Source: Blastococcus sp. TML/M2B
Lineage (GTDB): Bacteria; Actinomycetota; Actinomycetes; Mycobacteriales; Geodermatophilaceae
NCBI RefSeq assembly: GCF_016612865.1
Contig: NZ_JAENZZ010000001.1
Coordinates: forward strand, 1,302,001-1,366,000
Reading direction: 5' to 3'
DNA: 64,000 nt
Positions 8,713 to 17,903 of this stretch are shown here, piece by piece. A program made the translations under genes and the position numbers. Each line of letters opens with the position of its first letter. The stretch's first letter is position 1. The notes beneath the pieces were generated by a model. The model was not told where the DNA came from. It made no database searches and worked only from the letters and a program-made list of their open reading frames with translations.

Positions 8713-9399
8713 GTGCCCGTACCGGACCATGGGGCGGTGCGGGCGCCGGGACGAGCTGACACCACCTGGCTGCGGGCCGCGCTGCTGGTCCTGCTGCTCG
8801 CCGCCGGGGCGGTCGTCGCGCTGACCGTCGACCTGCCGGACGTCGACGCCGTCCGCGGCCGACTGGACGGCGCCGGCGCGGTCGGCTGGGCCGCGCTCGT
8901 CGGCGCGGTCGCGCTCGTGCTCACCGCACCCGTGCCGCGCACCGCGGTCTCCGTGCTGCTCGGCGTCGTCGCCGGGTTCCTGCCCGGCCTGCTGGTGGCG
9001 CTGGGGGGCGCGATGGTCGCCGCCGTCCTCGGCTTCGGGCTGGCCCGCTGGCTCGGCCGGTCCGCGGTCACCCGGTTGGCCGGCCCGCGCCTGGACCGGC
9101 TGGACCGGCTCCTGGTCGACCGGGGGTTCGTCGCGCTGCTGGTCGGGCGGCTGATCCCCGTCGTCCCGTTCGTGGTGCTCAGCTACGGCTCGGGTCTGAC
9201 CGCGATGCGGCTGCTGCCCTATGCCGCGGCCACCGCGCTCGGCATCCTCCCGAGCACCGTCGTCCAGGTCGGGGTGGGCGCCTCCGCCCCGGCGCTCGTG
9301 TCCGGCGCTACGGCGGCCGTCGCCCTGCCGCTGGCCGCGCTCGTCCTGGCCGGCGTGGTGTGGTTCCGCCGCCGCCGGGCGGGCCTCAGCCCCTCCTGA
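8713..9399 (+). CDS. TVP38/TMEM64 (VTT domain) membrane protein
   Basis: 228 residues from GTG 8713, 11 bp after the peptidase stop. Several hydrophobic helices are visible, with the family core PRTAVSVLLGVVAGFLPG then GRLIPVVPFVVLSYGSG, matching the VTT/SNARE-associated fold shared with DedA. Family members are thought to act in lipid scrambling or membrane homeostasis. Co-directional and close to the M23 gene, so co-transcription is likely. Its last 14 bp overlap the convergent mycothiol-dependent enzyme gene. Confidence 0.8.
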   Translation: MPVPDHGAVRAPGRADTTWLRAALLVLLLAAGAVVALTVDLPDVDAVRGRLDGAGAVGWAALVGAVALVLTAPVPRTAVSVLLGVVAGFLPGLLVALGGAMVAAVLGFGLARWLGRSAVTRLAGPRLDRLDRLLVDRGFVALLVGRLIPVVPFVVLSYGSGLTAMRLLPYAAATALGILPSTVVQVGVGASAPALVSGATAAVALPLAALVLAGVVWFRRRRAGLSPS

Positions 9400-10279
9400 A
9401 CAGCCGGCCCAGCGCGGCCGCCGGGCCGCCCATCGTGCGGGCCGCGAGCTGCAGGATCGGGCCGCCCGGGATGCCCGGCACCTTCTGGACGATCGGTGCC
9501 AGCTGCAGCAGGCCGCCGACGTCGTGCACCCGCAGCTGCCGCCGGGCCGCGGCGGGCACCGGGTTGATCCGGCCGGACGCCGCCTCGAGCAGCAGCTCCG
9601 CCGAGCCCTCCACCGCCGGGCCCTCGTGCGCGCCGGCGGGCACGGGGGAGACCCGCCACCCCTCCGGATCGGCGTCGAAGGACCAGCCGCCGTCCGGCGT
9701 CGCCAGGGTGACCCGGCCGGTGATGCCGCACGACGTGGCCAGGGCGCCGGTGACGTCGACGAGCGCCGCCAGCCCCGACTGCAGCACGTCGGCCGGCGGG
9801 GGCTCGGCGCCGCAGGAGACCAGGTCCAGCCCGTGCACGGCCAGCTCGTAGGCCTGCCCGAGGACGACGCTGAGCAGCGGGAGGCGCCCGACGACGGACA
9901 CCGTCGGCGCGGTGTCGAGCTCGACCGGCGCCTCGGCCAGGTAGCGCGCCGTCGCCTCGCGGTTGCGGTGCAGGGCGGCGAGCACCTCCTCGCGCGACGC
10001 CGCCGCGTGCGCGGCGGTGATCCGCGCGTTGACCGCGTCGGGATCCGGCTGGGCCCCGGTGGCGCCGGTCCGGGCGGAGGCGACGAGGTCGGCCATCGCC
10101 GCGTGGTCGTCCCAGCAGCCCAGGTGCACGCAGATCTCGTGCGCCCGCCACCCCGGCAACCGGGACGGGCGCTCGAGGTCGATGCCCTCGGCCTGGCCGA
10201 TGAAGGAGTCCCACGCCGCGAGCACCCGCGTGCGCACCTCGTCGCGGCCGGCGTCGGCCATGCCCTGGTGTCGTCCCAT
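9386..10279 (-). CDS. Maleylpyruvate isomerase-family mycothiol-dependent enzyme (DinB-like)
   Basis: 297 residues. The N-terminal half has the MDMPI/DinB four-helix pattern: PGWRAHEICVHLGCWDDHA, then EVLAALHRNREATARYL, and a third histidine in ELAVHGLDL, giving the usual metal-binding His set. The C-terminal half is a SCP2-like domain (GRVTLATPDGGW). Such proteins use mycothiol as cofactor or as substrate, consistent with an actinomycete. The reaction catalysed here is not known. ATG 10261 (MADAGRDEVRT) is an alternative start six residues in. Confidence 0.78.
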   Translation of the reverse strand: MGRHQGMADAGRDEVRTRVLAAWDSFIGQAEGIDLERPSRLPGWRAHEICVHLGCWDDHAAMADLVASARTGATGAQPDPDAVNARITAAHAAASREEVLAALHRNREATARYLAEAPVELDTAPTVSVVGRLPLLSVVLGQAYELAVHGLDLVSCGAEPPPADVLQSGLAALVDVTGALATSCGITGRVTLATPDGGWSFDADPEGWRVSPVPAGAHEGPAVEGSAELLLEAASGRINPVPAAARRQLRVHDVGGLLQLAPIVQKVPGIPGGPILQLAARTMGGPAAALGRLFRRG

Positions 10280-10469
10280 GACCGTTCGCCTACCCCGGGC
10301 GGGTGGCCGGCAGGCGTGCGTGAGTACCTGTCCGCGGGGAGACGTGGCTCACCCCCGGGGGTGAGGGGAGTCAAGCGACCGTCGGGGGAGGTCGACATCA
10401 CCGGTGTGACCAGCGCGTTCACCGGAGATCGCCGCCGCCGCGGCGGACCGGCGGGGCCCCGCCGAGCGG

Positions 10470-11624
10470 GTGCCCTCCGCCGGCTCCTCGGCGTGCTGCG
10501 CGCGCGACGGGCTCTACCGTCCGCTCGCGGAGGACGACGACCGCGTCGCCTTCTGGGTGCGGCACGTGCGCTACGGCATCCTGCTCAGCGAGCTCTGCGC
10601 GCTCGCCGTCGGCGTCTACGCCCTCGTCACCGAGACCCCCGGCCGCCAGCACCCGGTGATCCTCGGCATGGCCGGCGTCGTGGTGCTCGGCTCCCCGCTG
10701 CTGCTGCTCCTGCCGCTGCCGGCGATGATGCGCGACCACCGCGGCCCCACCATGTTCTACCTCTGGACCCTCGGCACGAGCGCGGTCATCCTCACGGCGA
10801 CCTGGATCGACGGGGGCGCGTCCAGCCCGCTGGACGCCATGCTGTTCCTGACCCTCACCTACATGGCCGCGGCCTACCCGCCCTACGGCGTGGTCGCCAT
10901 GGGCTCGGTCATGACCGCCGGTTACGTCGTGCTCTTCGGGACGTCGGGGCTCACCACGTCGGGAGCCTTCTTCATCGCCGTCCTGGTCGCCTTCACCCTC
11001 ATCTGCACGATGGCCTCGGCCAACTCCTGGGCCGCGCACGACCGGCAGGTCCTGCTCATCAGCACGCAGACGACGCTCGCCTCGACCGACCCGCTCACCG
11101 GCATCCCGAACCGCCGCACGCTGGTCGAGCGGCTCTCCGGCGCCGTCGACGCCGCCGCCTGGGGGCACCGCTCGGTGGTCTGCCTGGTCGACCTGGACGG
11201 CTTCAAGGGCGTCAACGACCGCGACGGCCACGCCGCCGGCGACGCGATGCTCAAGGCGGTCGCCTCCATCCTGGGCGGCGTCCTCCGCGAGACCGACACC
11301 GTCGCCCGGCTCGGCGGCGACGAGTTCGCCGTCCTCGCCGACGTCACCGAGACCTTCTCCGCCGAGCTGCTCGCCGAGCGGCTGCGGCAGGCGGTCGCGC
11401 TGGTCGGCTCGGGCAGCGGCGTCACCGCCAGCATCGGCGTCGCCGACGTCGTGCCAGGGGAGGACGTCGCCGAGCTCATGCACCGGGCGGACGCCGCGAT
11501 GGTACCGGGCCAAGGCCGACGGCGGCAACCGCTTCGCCCTGATCGCCGCCTGACCCCGGCCGCGACACGCCGCCCTGTACCGGCGGTACCACTGTCTGTT
11601 GCCGCTTTCGCCTACGCTGAGTGA
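10470..11624 (+). CDS. Membrane-bound diguanylate cyclase (GGDEF), C-terminus frameshifted
   Basis: Six hydrophobic helices occupy roughly residues 30-200, followed by a GGDEF domain starting at DPLTGIPNRRTL with active site RLGGDEFAV and an RETD inhibitory site five residues before it. It should make c-di-GMP from two GTP at the membrane. At 11499-11502 the sequence reads ATGGTAC; deleting one G gives the canonical MYRAKADGGNRFALIAA ending at TGA 11553, so the given frame has a spurious 40-residue tail. The 5' end is also uncertain: GTG 10406 in another frame would add a plausible basic leader. Confidence 0.8.
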   Translation: MPSAGSSACCARDGLYRPLAEDDDRVAFWVRHVRYGILLSELCALAVGVYALVTETPGRQHPVILGMAGVVVLGSPLLLLLPLPAMMRDHRGPTMFYLWTLGTSAVILTATWIDGGASSPLDAMLFLTLTYMAAAYPPYGVVAMGSVMTAGYVVLFGTSGLTTSGAFFIAVLVAFTLICTMASANSWAAHDRQVLLISTQTTLASTDPLTGIPNRRTLVERLSGAVDAAAWGHRSVVCLVDLDGFKGVNDRDGHAAGDAMLKAVASILGGVLRETDTVARLGGDEFAVLADVTETFSAELLAERLRQAVALVGSGSGVTASIGVADVVPGEDVAELMHRADAAMVPGQGRRRQPLRPDRRLTPAATRRPVPAVPLSVAAFAYAE

Positions 11625-11947
11625 CCAAGCGGGACGCCCTGGCGGAGCAGCCGCGCCGAGCTCCCCGCGAGGGTGCGTTCCCGCGCCGCCGGGTGCCGCA
11701 GATCCCGGAGGACGCCCTGGACGGACGGCCATGTGTCGTGCTATGGCCGCTGACCAGCGGGAAAGCGGCCGATCCGGTCTCTCCTGTCACATCGGGCACA
11801 AGCGCCCCACTCGGGCTGGCGCGATCGGGTCACCATCGTGCAGACTGTTCGCGGGAGCCCTGCTCCGCCACTGCCGAACACAGCCAGTCACCGAATCGAT
11901 GGGTCCGTAGGGGAAGACGAGACCGATCGAGTCGATGGAGGTGCCCC
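11625..11947 (+). other. Gene-free interval upstream of the DUF3145 gene
   Basis: No convincing coding frame: open frames here lack family features and are either shadows or upstream extensions of the DUF3145 frame. The interval presumably holds the promoter of that gene. I see no clear -10/-35 pair and no strong hairpin. Confidence 0.4.
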
Positions 11948-12448
11948 GTGCAGCGACGGTCAACCCAGGGTGTCGTCTTCGTGCACGCGTGCCCGAAGGC
12001 GCTCTGCCAGCACGTCGAATGGGCGCTCGAGCGCGTCGTCGGCGCGCCGGTCTCCCTGTCGTGGGACGAACAGCCCGCCGCGCACGGTGCCTACCGTGCG
12101 GAGGTGGCCTGGACCGGGGCGCCGGGAACCGGCGCCCGGCTGGTGGCTGCCCTGCGCCAGTGGCCGATGCTGCGTTTCGAGGTCACCGAGGAAGCCAGTC
12201 ACGGCAACGACGGCGAGCGCATGTCGTACGTGCCCGGCCACGGTGTCTTCCGCGCGCCGACCAGCGCCAACGGCGACATCATGATCAGCGAGCAGCAGCT
12301 GCGGCACCTCGCGGCGACGGCGTCCTCCGCGGAGGCGTTCCGGCACGGGGTCGATGAGCTCCTCGGCGCCCCCTGGGACGCCGACCTGGAGGTCTACCGG
12401 CACGCCGGCGACGGCAGCCCGGTGACCTGGCTGCACCAGGTCGTCTAG
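11948..12448 (+). CDS. DUF3145 family protein
   Basis: 166 residues from GTG 11948, with GGAGGT at 11937-11942 as ribosome binding site. The N-terminus GVVFVHACPKALCQHVEWAL and the middle WPMLRFEVTEEAS, then FRAPTSANGDIMISEQQLR, are the characteristic DUF3145 sequence found across actinomycetes. The function is unknown. In-frame sequence upstream to 11621 lacks conservation, so the GTG is preferred. It is convergent with the FAS-II operon end, which fits its frequent position near acetyl-CoA carboxylase genes (recollection, not checked). Confidence 0.85.
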   Translation: MQRRSTQGVVFVHACPKALCQHVEWALERVVGAPVSLSWDEQPAAHGAYRAEVAWTGAPGTGARLVAALRQWPMLRFEVTEEASHGNDGERMSYVPGHGVFRAPTSANGDIMISEQQLRHLAATASSAEAFRHGVDELLGAPWDADLEVYRHAGDGSPVTWLHQVV

Positions 12449-12469
12449 ACCTGACCTGGACGGGGTCGT

Positions 12470-12498
12470 CCGGGTGCCTGCGGGGAAGCGGCACCCGG
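12470..12498 (+). terminator. Hairpin after the DUF3145 gene
   Basis: A 9-bp perfect stem (CCGGGTGCC with GGCACCCGG) and 11-nt loop start 21 bp after the stop. No T-run follows, as is common for actinobacterial intrinsic terminators. Confidence 0.5.
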
Positions 12499-12550
12499 GC
12501 GAACCTCTTCCATGTGGTGCTCCGCCACCGACGGCGTCCACCCTCAGCTC

Positions 12551-12612
12551 CGAGCGTCCTCCCTCGTGGTGCGCGGTGGGGGAGGACGCTCGACGATCAG
12601 GTCACCTGATCG
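12551..12612. terminator. Two adjacent hairpins between convergent genes
   Basis: A 13-bp perfect inverted repeat (12551-12563 with 12580-12592, loop 16 nt) is followed at once by a 19-bp palindrome (12594-12612, arms CGATCAGGT/ACCTGATCG). They lie between the DUF3145 gene and the end of the FAS-II operon and work in either direction, so a bidirectional terminator is likely. Confidence 0.6.
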
Positions 12613-12624
12613 TGGCGGGGGTGG

Positions 12625-14037
12625 TCAGAGCGGGATGTTGCCGTGCGCCCCGCGGCCGTGCGGGGCGGCGGTGAGCGCCGCGATCAGCCGGCGCCGGGTG
12701 TGCGCGGGGTCCACGACCTCGTCGACGACGCCGATCTGCACGGCCCGGTTCACGCCGCCGGCGATCCGCTCGTGCTCCTCGGCCAGCTGCGCGTGCAGCG
12801 CCTCGCGCTCGCCGGGCTGGGCGGCGGCGAGCTTCTTGCGGTGCAGGATGCCGACGGCGGCCTTGGCGCCCATGACCGCCACCTCGGCGCCGGGCCAGGC
12901 GAACACTGCGGTGGCGCCCAGCGAGCGGGAGTTCATCGCGATGTAGGCGCCGCCGTAGGACTTGCGGGTCACCAGCGTCACGCGCGGGACCACGGCCTCG
13001 GCGAAGGCGTGCAGCAGCTTCGCGCCGCGGCGCACCACGCCGTCCCACTCCTGGCCGACGCCGGGCAGGTAGCCGGGCACGTCGACGAGCACCACGAGCG
13101 GCACCCCGAAGGCGTCGCACATCCGCACGAACCGGGCCGCCTTCTCCGCCGACGCGGAGTCCAGGCAGCCGCCGAGCCGGATCGGGTTGTTGGCGATCAC
13201 CCCGACGGTGCGGCCCGACAGCCGGCCCAGCGTGGTGACGACGTTCGGGGCGAACCGCGGGTGCAGCTCCAGGCCGGGGCCGTCGAGGACGGCGCCGACC
13301 AGCGGCTTCACGTCGTAGGCCCGCTGCGGCTGCTCGGGCAGCAGTGCCTTGAGGTCGACGTCCGGCGCGTCACCGGCCGGCGCGAACGAGCCCTGCGCGG
13401 CGAGCAGGTCCACGGCGGTGCGGGCGGTCTCCAGCGCGGCGGGCTCGGAGTCGGTAACGACGTGCACGACGCCGGAGCGGCGGCCGTGGGTGTCCGGCCC
13501 GCCGAGGGTCTCCTGGTCGACGTTCTCGCCGGTCACCGAGCGGACGACGTCGGGACCGGTGACGAACACCCGCCCGGCCGGCCCCATGATCACGATGTCG
13601 GTGAGCGCCGGGCCGTAGGCCGCGCCACCGGCGGCCGCGCCCAGCACCACCGAGATCTGCGGGATGCGGCCCGAGGCCCGCACCATCGCGGCGAACACCT
13701 CGCCGACGGCGTGCAGCGCGGTCACGCCCTCGGCCAGCCGAGCGCCGCCGGAGTGCCAGATGCCGACGACCGGCACGTGCTCGCGCAGCGCGGTGTCGAT
13801 CGCGTCGACGATGTGCCGGCAGCCGTCCACGCCCATCGCCCCGCCCATGACGGTGGCGTCGGTGCAGAAGGCGATCGCCCGGCTGCCCGACACCCGGCCG
13901 CGGGCGGCCAGCACCCCCGAGGTGTCCCGGGAGGCCAGCAGCTCCATCGACCCCTCGTCGAAGAACCGGGAGAGCCGGTCCTCGGGGTCGCGGGGGTCCG
14001 GCGTAGCAAGGAGCGGGGCGGCGGGCGCTGTCGTCAC
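12625..14037 (-). CDS. accD: Acyl-CoA carboxylase carboxyltransferase (beta) subunit of the FAS-II locus
   Basis: 470 residues from GTG 14037. It is a crotonase-fold carboxyltransferase with both oxyanion-hole regions: GAAAGGAAYGP in the N-terminal half and KSYGGAYIAMNSRSLGA in the C-terminal half. It transfers CO2 from carboxybiotin to acetyl- or propionyl-CoA, supplying malonyl- or methylmalonyl-CoA; the biotinylated alpha subunit is not in this window. Its place as the last gene after fabF matches AccD6 of mycobacteria, which feeds malonyl-CoA to FAS-II. 44 bp separate it from fabF. Confidence 0.92.
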   Translation of the reverse strand: MTTAPAAPLLATPDPRDPEDRLSRFFDEGSMELLASRDTSGVLAARGRVSGSRAIAFCTDATVMGGAMGVDGCRHIVDAIDTALREHVPVVGIWHSGGARLAEGVTALHAVGEVFAAMVRASGRIPQISVVLGAAAGGAAYGPALTDIVIMGPAGRVFVTGPDVVRSVTGENVDQETLGGPDTHGRRSGVVHVVTDSEPAALETARTAVDLLAAQGSFAPAGDAPDVDLKALLPEQPQRAYDVKPLVGAVLDGPGLELHPRFAPNVVTTLGRLSGRTVGVIANNPIRLGGCLDSASAEKAARFVRMCDAFGVPLVVLVDVPGYLPGVGQEWDGVVRRGAKLLHAFAEAVVPRVTLVTRKSYGGAYIAMNSRSLGATAVFAWPGAEVAVMGAKAAVGILHRKKLAAAQPGEREALHAQLAEEHERIAGGVNRAVQIGVVDEVVDPAHTRRRLIAALTAAPHGRGAHGNIPL

Positions 14038-14081
14038 GGGACCTCCACGAGAGGGGTGGTGCGGGTGGATCGCGCTCGCCG

Positions 14082-15317
14082 TCAGGCGGTGGTGAACACC
14101 AGCGCGATGTTGTGGCCGCCGAAGCCGAAGGAGTCGTTGACCGCGGCGGTGAGGGAGGCGCGGCGGGGCTCGCCGCGCACGATGTCGAGCGCCTGCACGT
14201 TGGCGTCGTCGTCGGGGTTCTCGAGGTTGGCCGTCGCCGGCACGACCTGCTCGCGCAGCGCCAGGATGGCGAACACCGACTCCAGCGCACCGGCGGCGCC
14301 GAGCAGGTGGCCGGTCTGGCTCTTGGTGGCGCTGACCAGCACGTGGTCGCCGATGGCGGAGCGGATGGCGGCGGCCTCCGCGGTGTCGCCGACCGGCGTC
14401 GAGGTGGCGTGCGCGTTGACGTGCCCGACGTCGGCCGGGCTCAGGCCGGCGTCGCGCAGCGCCGCGGTGATGGCGCGGGCGGCGCCCTCGCCCTCGGGGT
14501 GCGGGGCGACCAGGTCGTAGCCGTCGGCGGTGCCGGCGGCGCCGGCCAGGCGGGCGTGGATGCGGGCGCCGCGGGCCTTCGCGGAGTCCTCGCGCTCCAG
14601 GACCAGCGCGGCCGCGCCCTCGCCGAGCACGAAGCCGTCGCGGGCCTTGTCGAACGGGCGGGAGGCGCGCTCGGGCTCGTCGTTGCGGGTGGACATCGCC
14701 CGCATCGCGGCGAAGCCGGCCATGGGCAGCGGGTGCACGCAGGCCTCGGTGCCGCCGACGAGGACGACGTCGGCGCGGTCGAAGCGGAGCAGGTCCAGGC
14801 CCCAGCGGATCGCCTCGGCGCCGGAGGCGCAGGCGCTGACCGGCGCGTGCACGCCGCCCTTCGCGCCGATCGAGAGCCCGACCGCGGCGGCCGGCCCGTT
14901 GGGCATGAGCATCGGGATGGTGAAGGGGGAGACCCGCTTGGGGCCCTTCTCCTCCAGGACGTCGTCCTGACCGAGCAGGGTCAGCGCGCCGCCGATGCCG
15001 GTGCCGATGACGACCGCGATCCGCAGCGGGTCGACCCCGGCGTCACCGGCGCCGGAGTCCCGCCACGCCTCCTCGGCGGCGACGACCGCCACCTGCTGGC
15101 TGCGGTCGAGCCGGCGGGCGCGCACCCGGTCGAGCTGCTCGGCCGGGTCGGTGCTCAGCCGGGCGACCAGCTGCGCGGGGTACTCCTTGATCCAGTCGTC
15201 GGTGATGCGGCTGACCCCCGACCGTCCGGCGAGCAGCGCGTCCCAGGTGCTGGGCACGTCGCCACCCAGCGGGGTGGTGGCCCCGAGGCCGGTGACGACG
15301 ACGTCGGACGTGCTCAT
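14082..15317 (-). CDS. fabF: Beta-ketoacyl-ACP synthase II
   Basis: 411 residues from ATG 15317 with a strong AGGAGG upstream. The Cys-His-His triad is readable: nucleophile C163 in SACASGAEA, first His in HVNAHATSTP, second in SQTGHLLGAAG, plus the C-terminal gate NDSFGFGGHN. It condenses malonyl-ACP with acyl-ACP in the elongation cycle. It is the single KasA/FabF copy here, unlike the kasA-kasB pair of mycobacteria. Part of the fabD-fabH-acpP-fabF-accD operon. Confidence 0.95.
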   Translation of the reverse strand: MSTSDVVVTGLGATTPLGGDVPSTWDALLAGRSGVSRITDDWIKEYPAQLVARLSTDPAEQLDRVRARRLDRSQQVAVVAAEEAWRDSGAGDAGVDPLRIAVVIGTGIGGALTLLGQDDVLEEKGPKRVSPFTIPMLMPNGPAAAVGLSIGAKGGVHAPVSACASGAEAIRWGLDLLRFDRADVVLVGGTEACVHPLPMAGFAAMRAMSTRNDEPERASRPFDKARDGFVLGEGAAALVLEREDSAKARGARIHARLAGAAGTADGYDLVAPHPEGEGAARAITAALRDAGLSPADVGHVNAHATSTPVGDTAEAAAIRSAIGDHVLVSATKSQTGHLLGAAGALESVFAILALREQVVPATANLENPDDDANVQALDIVRGEPRRASLTAAVNDSFGFGGHNIALVFTTA

Positions 15318-15364
15318 GGCTGTTCCTCCTGGAGCTGCGGTCGGGCGACCGGGGGTCGGCTGCG

Positions 15365-15610
15365 TCAGCCCTGGTTCTTCTCGATGTAGCTGATGGCGTC
15401 ACCGACGGTCTTGATGTTGCCGAGCTCGTCGTCGGGGATGGCGACGCCGAACTTGTCCTCGACGGCGGTGGCGATCTCGACCATCGACAGCGAGTCGACG
15501 TCGAGGTCCTCGGTGAAGGACTTCTCGGGGGTGGCGTCGGCGGGGGTCACACCGGCGACCTCCTCCAGGATCTCGGCCAGACCGGACTGGATCTCCTGGG
15601 TGCTGCTCAC
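15365..15610 (-). CDS. acpP: Acyl carrier protein
   Basis: 81 residues from GTG 15610. The phosphopantetheine site is Ser40 in DVDSLSMVE, surrounded by the usual acidic helix II; the ending DAISYIEKNQG is typical. It carries the growing chain for the neighbouring FabF, FabH and FabD. It sits 47 bp before fabF and 58 bp after the fabH stop, each gap with a purine-rich ribosome binding site. Confidence 0.96.
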   Translation of the reverse strand: MSSTQEIQSGLAEILEEVAGVTPADATPEKSFTEDLDVDSLSMVEIATAVEDKFGVAIPDDELGNIKTVGDAISYIEKNQG

Positions 15611-15668
15611 GCGGCGGGTCCTTTCGTCGGCCGGGACGGGGTGCCCCGGAGTTCTGTGGTGGAGCGGT

Positions 15669-16637
15669 TCAGGGGAGGCGGAGGACCTGGCCGGCGTAGG
15701 TCAGGCCGGCGCCGTAGCCGAGGACCAGGGCGAGGTCGCCGGACTTCGCCTCGCCGGACTCCATCAGCGCGCCGAGCGCGAGCGGGATGGAGGCGGCCGA
15801 GGTGTTGCCCGAGCGCACGATGTCGCGGGCGATCACCGTCTTCTCGTCGAAGCCGAGCTTCTTGGTCATCGACTCGATGATGCGGAGGTTGGCCTGGTGC
15901 GGCGCGAACACGTCGATGTCGGCAGGGGTGACGCCGGCCCGCTCCATCGCCTGCGCCAGCGCGTCGGTGAGCTTGGTCGTGGCCCAGCGGTACACGGCCT
16001 GGGCCGGCCATCGCCATGAACCCGCTGTCGATGATCTCGATGGCGGAGTGCTGGTCGCCGTCGCTTCCCCACGCGACCGGGCCGATGCCCGGCTCGTCGG
16101 AGGCGCCGACCACGGCGGCTCCCGCGCCGTCGGCGAAGATCACCGCCGTCGACCGGTCGGTCATGTCCGTGACGTCGGTGAGCCGCTCGACGCCGATCAC
16201 GACGGCGTTGCGCGCGGATCCGGCGCGGATCGCGTCGGAGACCAGGCCGAGGGAGTAGCAGAAGCCCGCGCAGCCGGCGTTGAGGTCCAGCGCGCCGGGG
16301 CGCGGGATGCCCAGGCGGTGCGCGACCTGCGGGCCGATGCCCGGGATGGGCCGGCGCAGGCTCGCGCTGGCCAGGATCACGAGGTCGATCTCGTCGGGGG
16401 CCAGCCCGCTGGCGGCGATCGCCTTGCCGCCGGCCGCGGTGGCCATCTCGACGAGGGTCTCGTCGTCGTCGGCCCAGCGCCGCTCCGCGATGCCGACCCG
16501 GCTGTCTGGATCCACTCGTCGCTGGTCTCCATGACTGAGGCGAGCTCGTCGTTGGTCACCCGGCGGCGGGGGCGGTAGCCGCCGAGGCCGAGGATGCGCG
16601 CGCCGGGGGCGCCGGTAGCGAGCTTGAGAGTCGTCAC
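15669..16637 (-). pseudogene. fabH: Beta-ketoacyl-ACP synthase III, split by two frameshifts
   Basis: The pieces are collinear across three frames. The N-terminus runs from GTG 16637 to SDEWIQ. The middle starts at RVGIAERR and holds the nucleophile in LNAGCAGFCYS. The C-terminus (VYRWATTKL onward) holds APHQANLR and SGNTSAAS, completing the Cys-His-Asn triad. Removing one base near 15999 rejoins AMAGP to AVYRWATT; near 16505 the shift is net +2 or -1. FabH starts chains by condensing acyl-CoA with malonyl-ACP. Since it is usually needed for growth, sequence errors are more likely than true decay. Its GTG overlaps the fabD stop by 4 bp. Confidence 0.85.
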
Positions 16638-17836
16638 GCGGACACCTCCGGGTAGAGACGGGCGATCGGGTCGCCGGCGTCGACGAGGTCGCCCTCCTGC
16701 ACCAGCCACTCGGCGAGCACGCCGTCGTAGGCGGCGGACACGTTGACCTCCTCGCGCCGGCCGCGGATGCAGCCCAGCGGGCTGCCGGCCGGCAGGCGGG
16801 TGCCCTCGGCGACCTCGGCCGGGCTCACCGTGCCGCGGGCGGGGGCGACGACGACGCGCCAGTCGGGCAGGTGCTCGGCCTCGGCCCGACCTCGCTCGGC
16901 GGCGATGAGCTCCCGGGCTCGGTCGAGGTCCGCCGGGCCGGAGAGGGTGAGGATCTCGACGCCGGCGCCCTTCCACTCGCGCTTGGCCAGCCCCGCCAGC
17001 GCGCCGGCCGGGGGCAGCTCGATGACGGCGGTGACGCCGAGGTCCCGCAGCGTCGCGAGGCAGGCGTCGAAGCGGACCGGGCTGGTGATCTGGCTGACCA
17101 GCCGGCGCACCGCCTCGGCGCCGGTGCTCACCGCGGCGCCGTCGCTGTTGGAGAGCAGCAGCCGGCTCGGGTCGGCCGGGCGCAGGCCGTCGACCAGCCC
17201 CTCGAGCTCCTCGCGGGCCGAGGCCATGTACGGGGTGTGGAAGGCCCCGGCGACCGACAGCGGCATGACCCGGGCCTTGGCCGGCGGGTCGGCCTTGAGC
17301 GCGGCCAGGCCGTCGAGCGGGCCGGCCGCCACGATCTGGCCGGCGCCGTTCAGGTTGGCCGGGGCCAGGCCGTGCCGCTCGAGCACGGCCAGCACCTCGT
17401 CGGGGTCGCCGCCCAGGACGGCGGACATGCCGGTCGGCGTCTGGGCGCAGGCCGCGGCCATGGCCCGGCCGCGGACGGCGGTCAGCGCGATCGCCGCCTC
17501 GACGCTGAGCACCCCGGCGAGCGCCGCCGCGGTCAGCTCGCCGACGCTGTGGCCGGCGATCACGACGTCGCGGCCCGCCGAGGGGCTGTGCGCGACCGGG
17601 CCGGGCAGGCCGCCCAGCTCGCGGGCGACGAACAGGCTCATCGCGACGACCAGCGGCTGGGTGACCGCGGTGTCCTGGATCGCCTCGGCGTCGCCGGTGG
17701 TGCCCAGCGTCAGCAGGTCGGCGTCGGCGATGGCGCCGGCCCAGCGGAAGAACGACTCGGCCCCGGGGAGCTCCAGCCAGTCGGTGAGCATTCCGGGCTT
17801 CTGGGCTCCCTGACCGGGGGCGAGAACGGCGAGCAC
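16634..17836 (-). CDS. fabD: Malonyl-CoA:ACP transacylase with C-terminal biotinyl/lipoyl-like domain
   Basis: 400 residues from GTG 17836, which directly precedes LAVLAPGQGAQKPG; the upstream in-frame stretch is non-conserved. Catalytic Ser97 in GHSVGE, Arg122 in VRGRAM and His200 in GAFHTPYM are present. The transferase ends near residue 315, where typical FabD proteins stop. Residues about 325-395 then form a second module resembling a biotinyl/lipoyl carrier fold (LPAGSPLGCIRGR, then AAYDGVLAEWLVQEGDLVDAGDP). The lysine normally modified is absent, so a structural or docking role is inferred. First gene of the FAS-II operon. Confidence 0.92.
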   Translation of the reverse strand: MLAVLAPGQGAQKPGMLTDWLELPGAESFFRWAGAIADADLLTLGTTGDAEAIQDTAVTQPLVVAMSLFVARELGGLPGPVAHSPSAGRDVVIAGHSVGELTAAALAGVLSVEAAIALTAVRGRAMAAACAQTPTGMSAVLGGDPDEVLAVLERHGLAPANLNGAGQIVAAGPLDGLAALKADPPAKARVMPLSVAGAFHTPYMASAREELEGLVDGLRPADPSRLLLSNSDGAAVSTGAEAVRRLVSQITSPVRFDACLATLRDLGVTAVIELPPAGALAGLAKREWKGAGVEILTLSGPADLDRARELIAAERGRAEAEHLPDWRVVVAPARGTVSPAEVAEGTRLPAGSPLGCIRGRREEVNVSAAYDGVLAEWLVQEGDLVDAGDPIARLYPEVSA

Positions 17837-17903
17837 TCGTCCACCGTGCCAAAGACGGCGGCCCGCCGCGGTGGCGGGCGGCACGAAAGCACACGGGTGA
17901 TCT

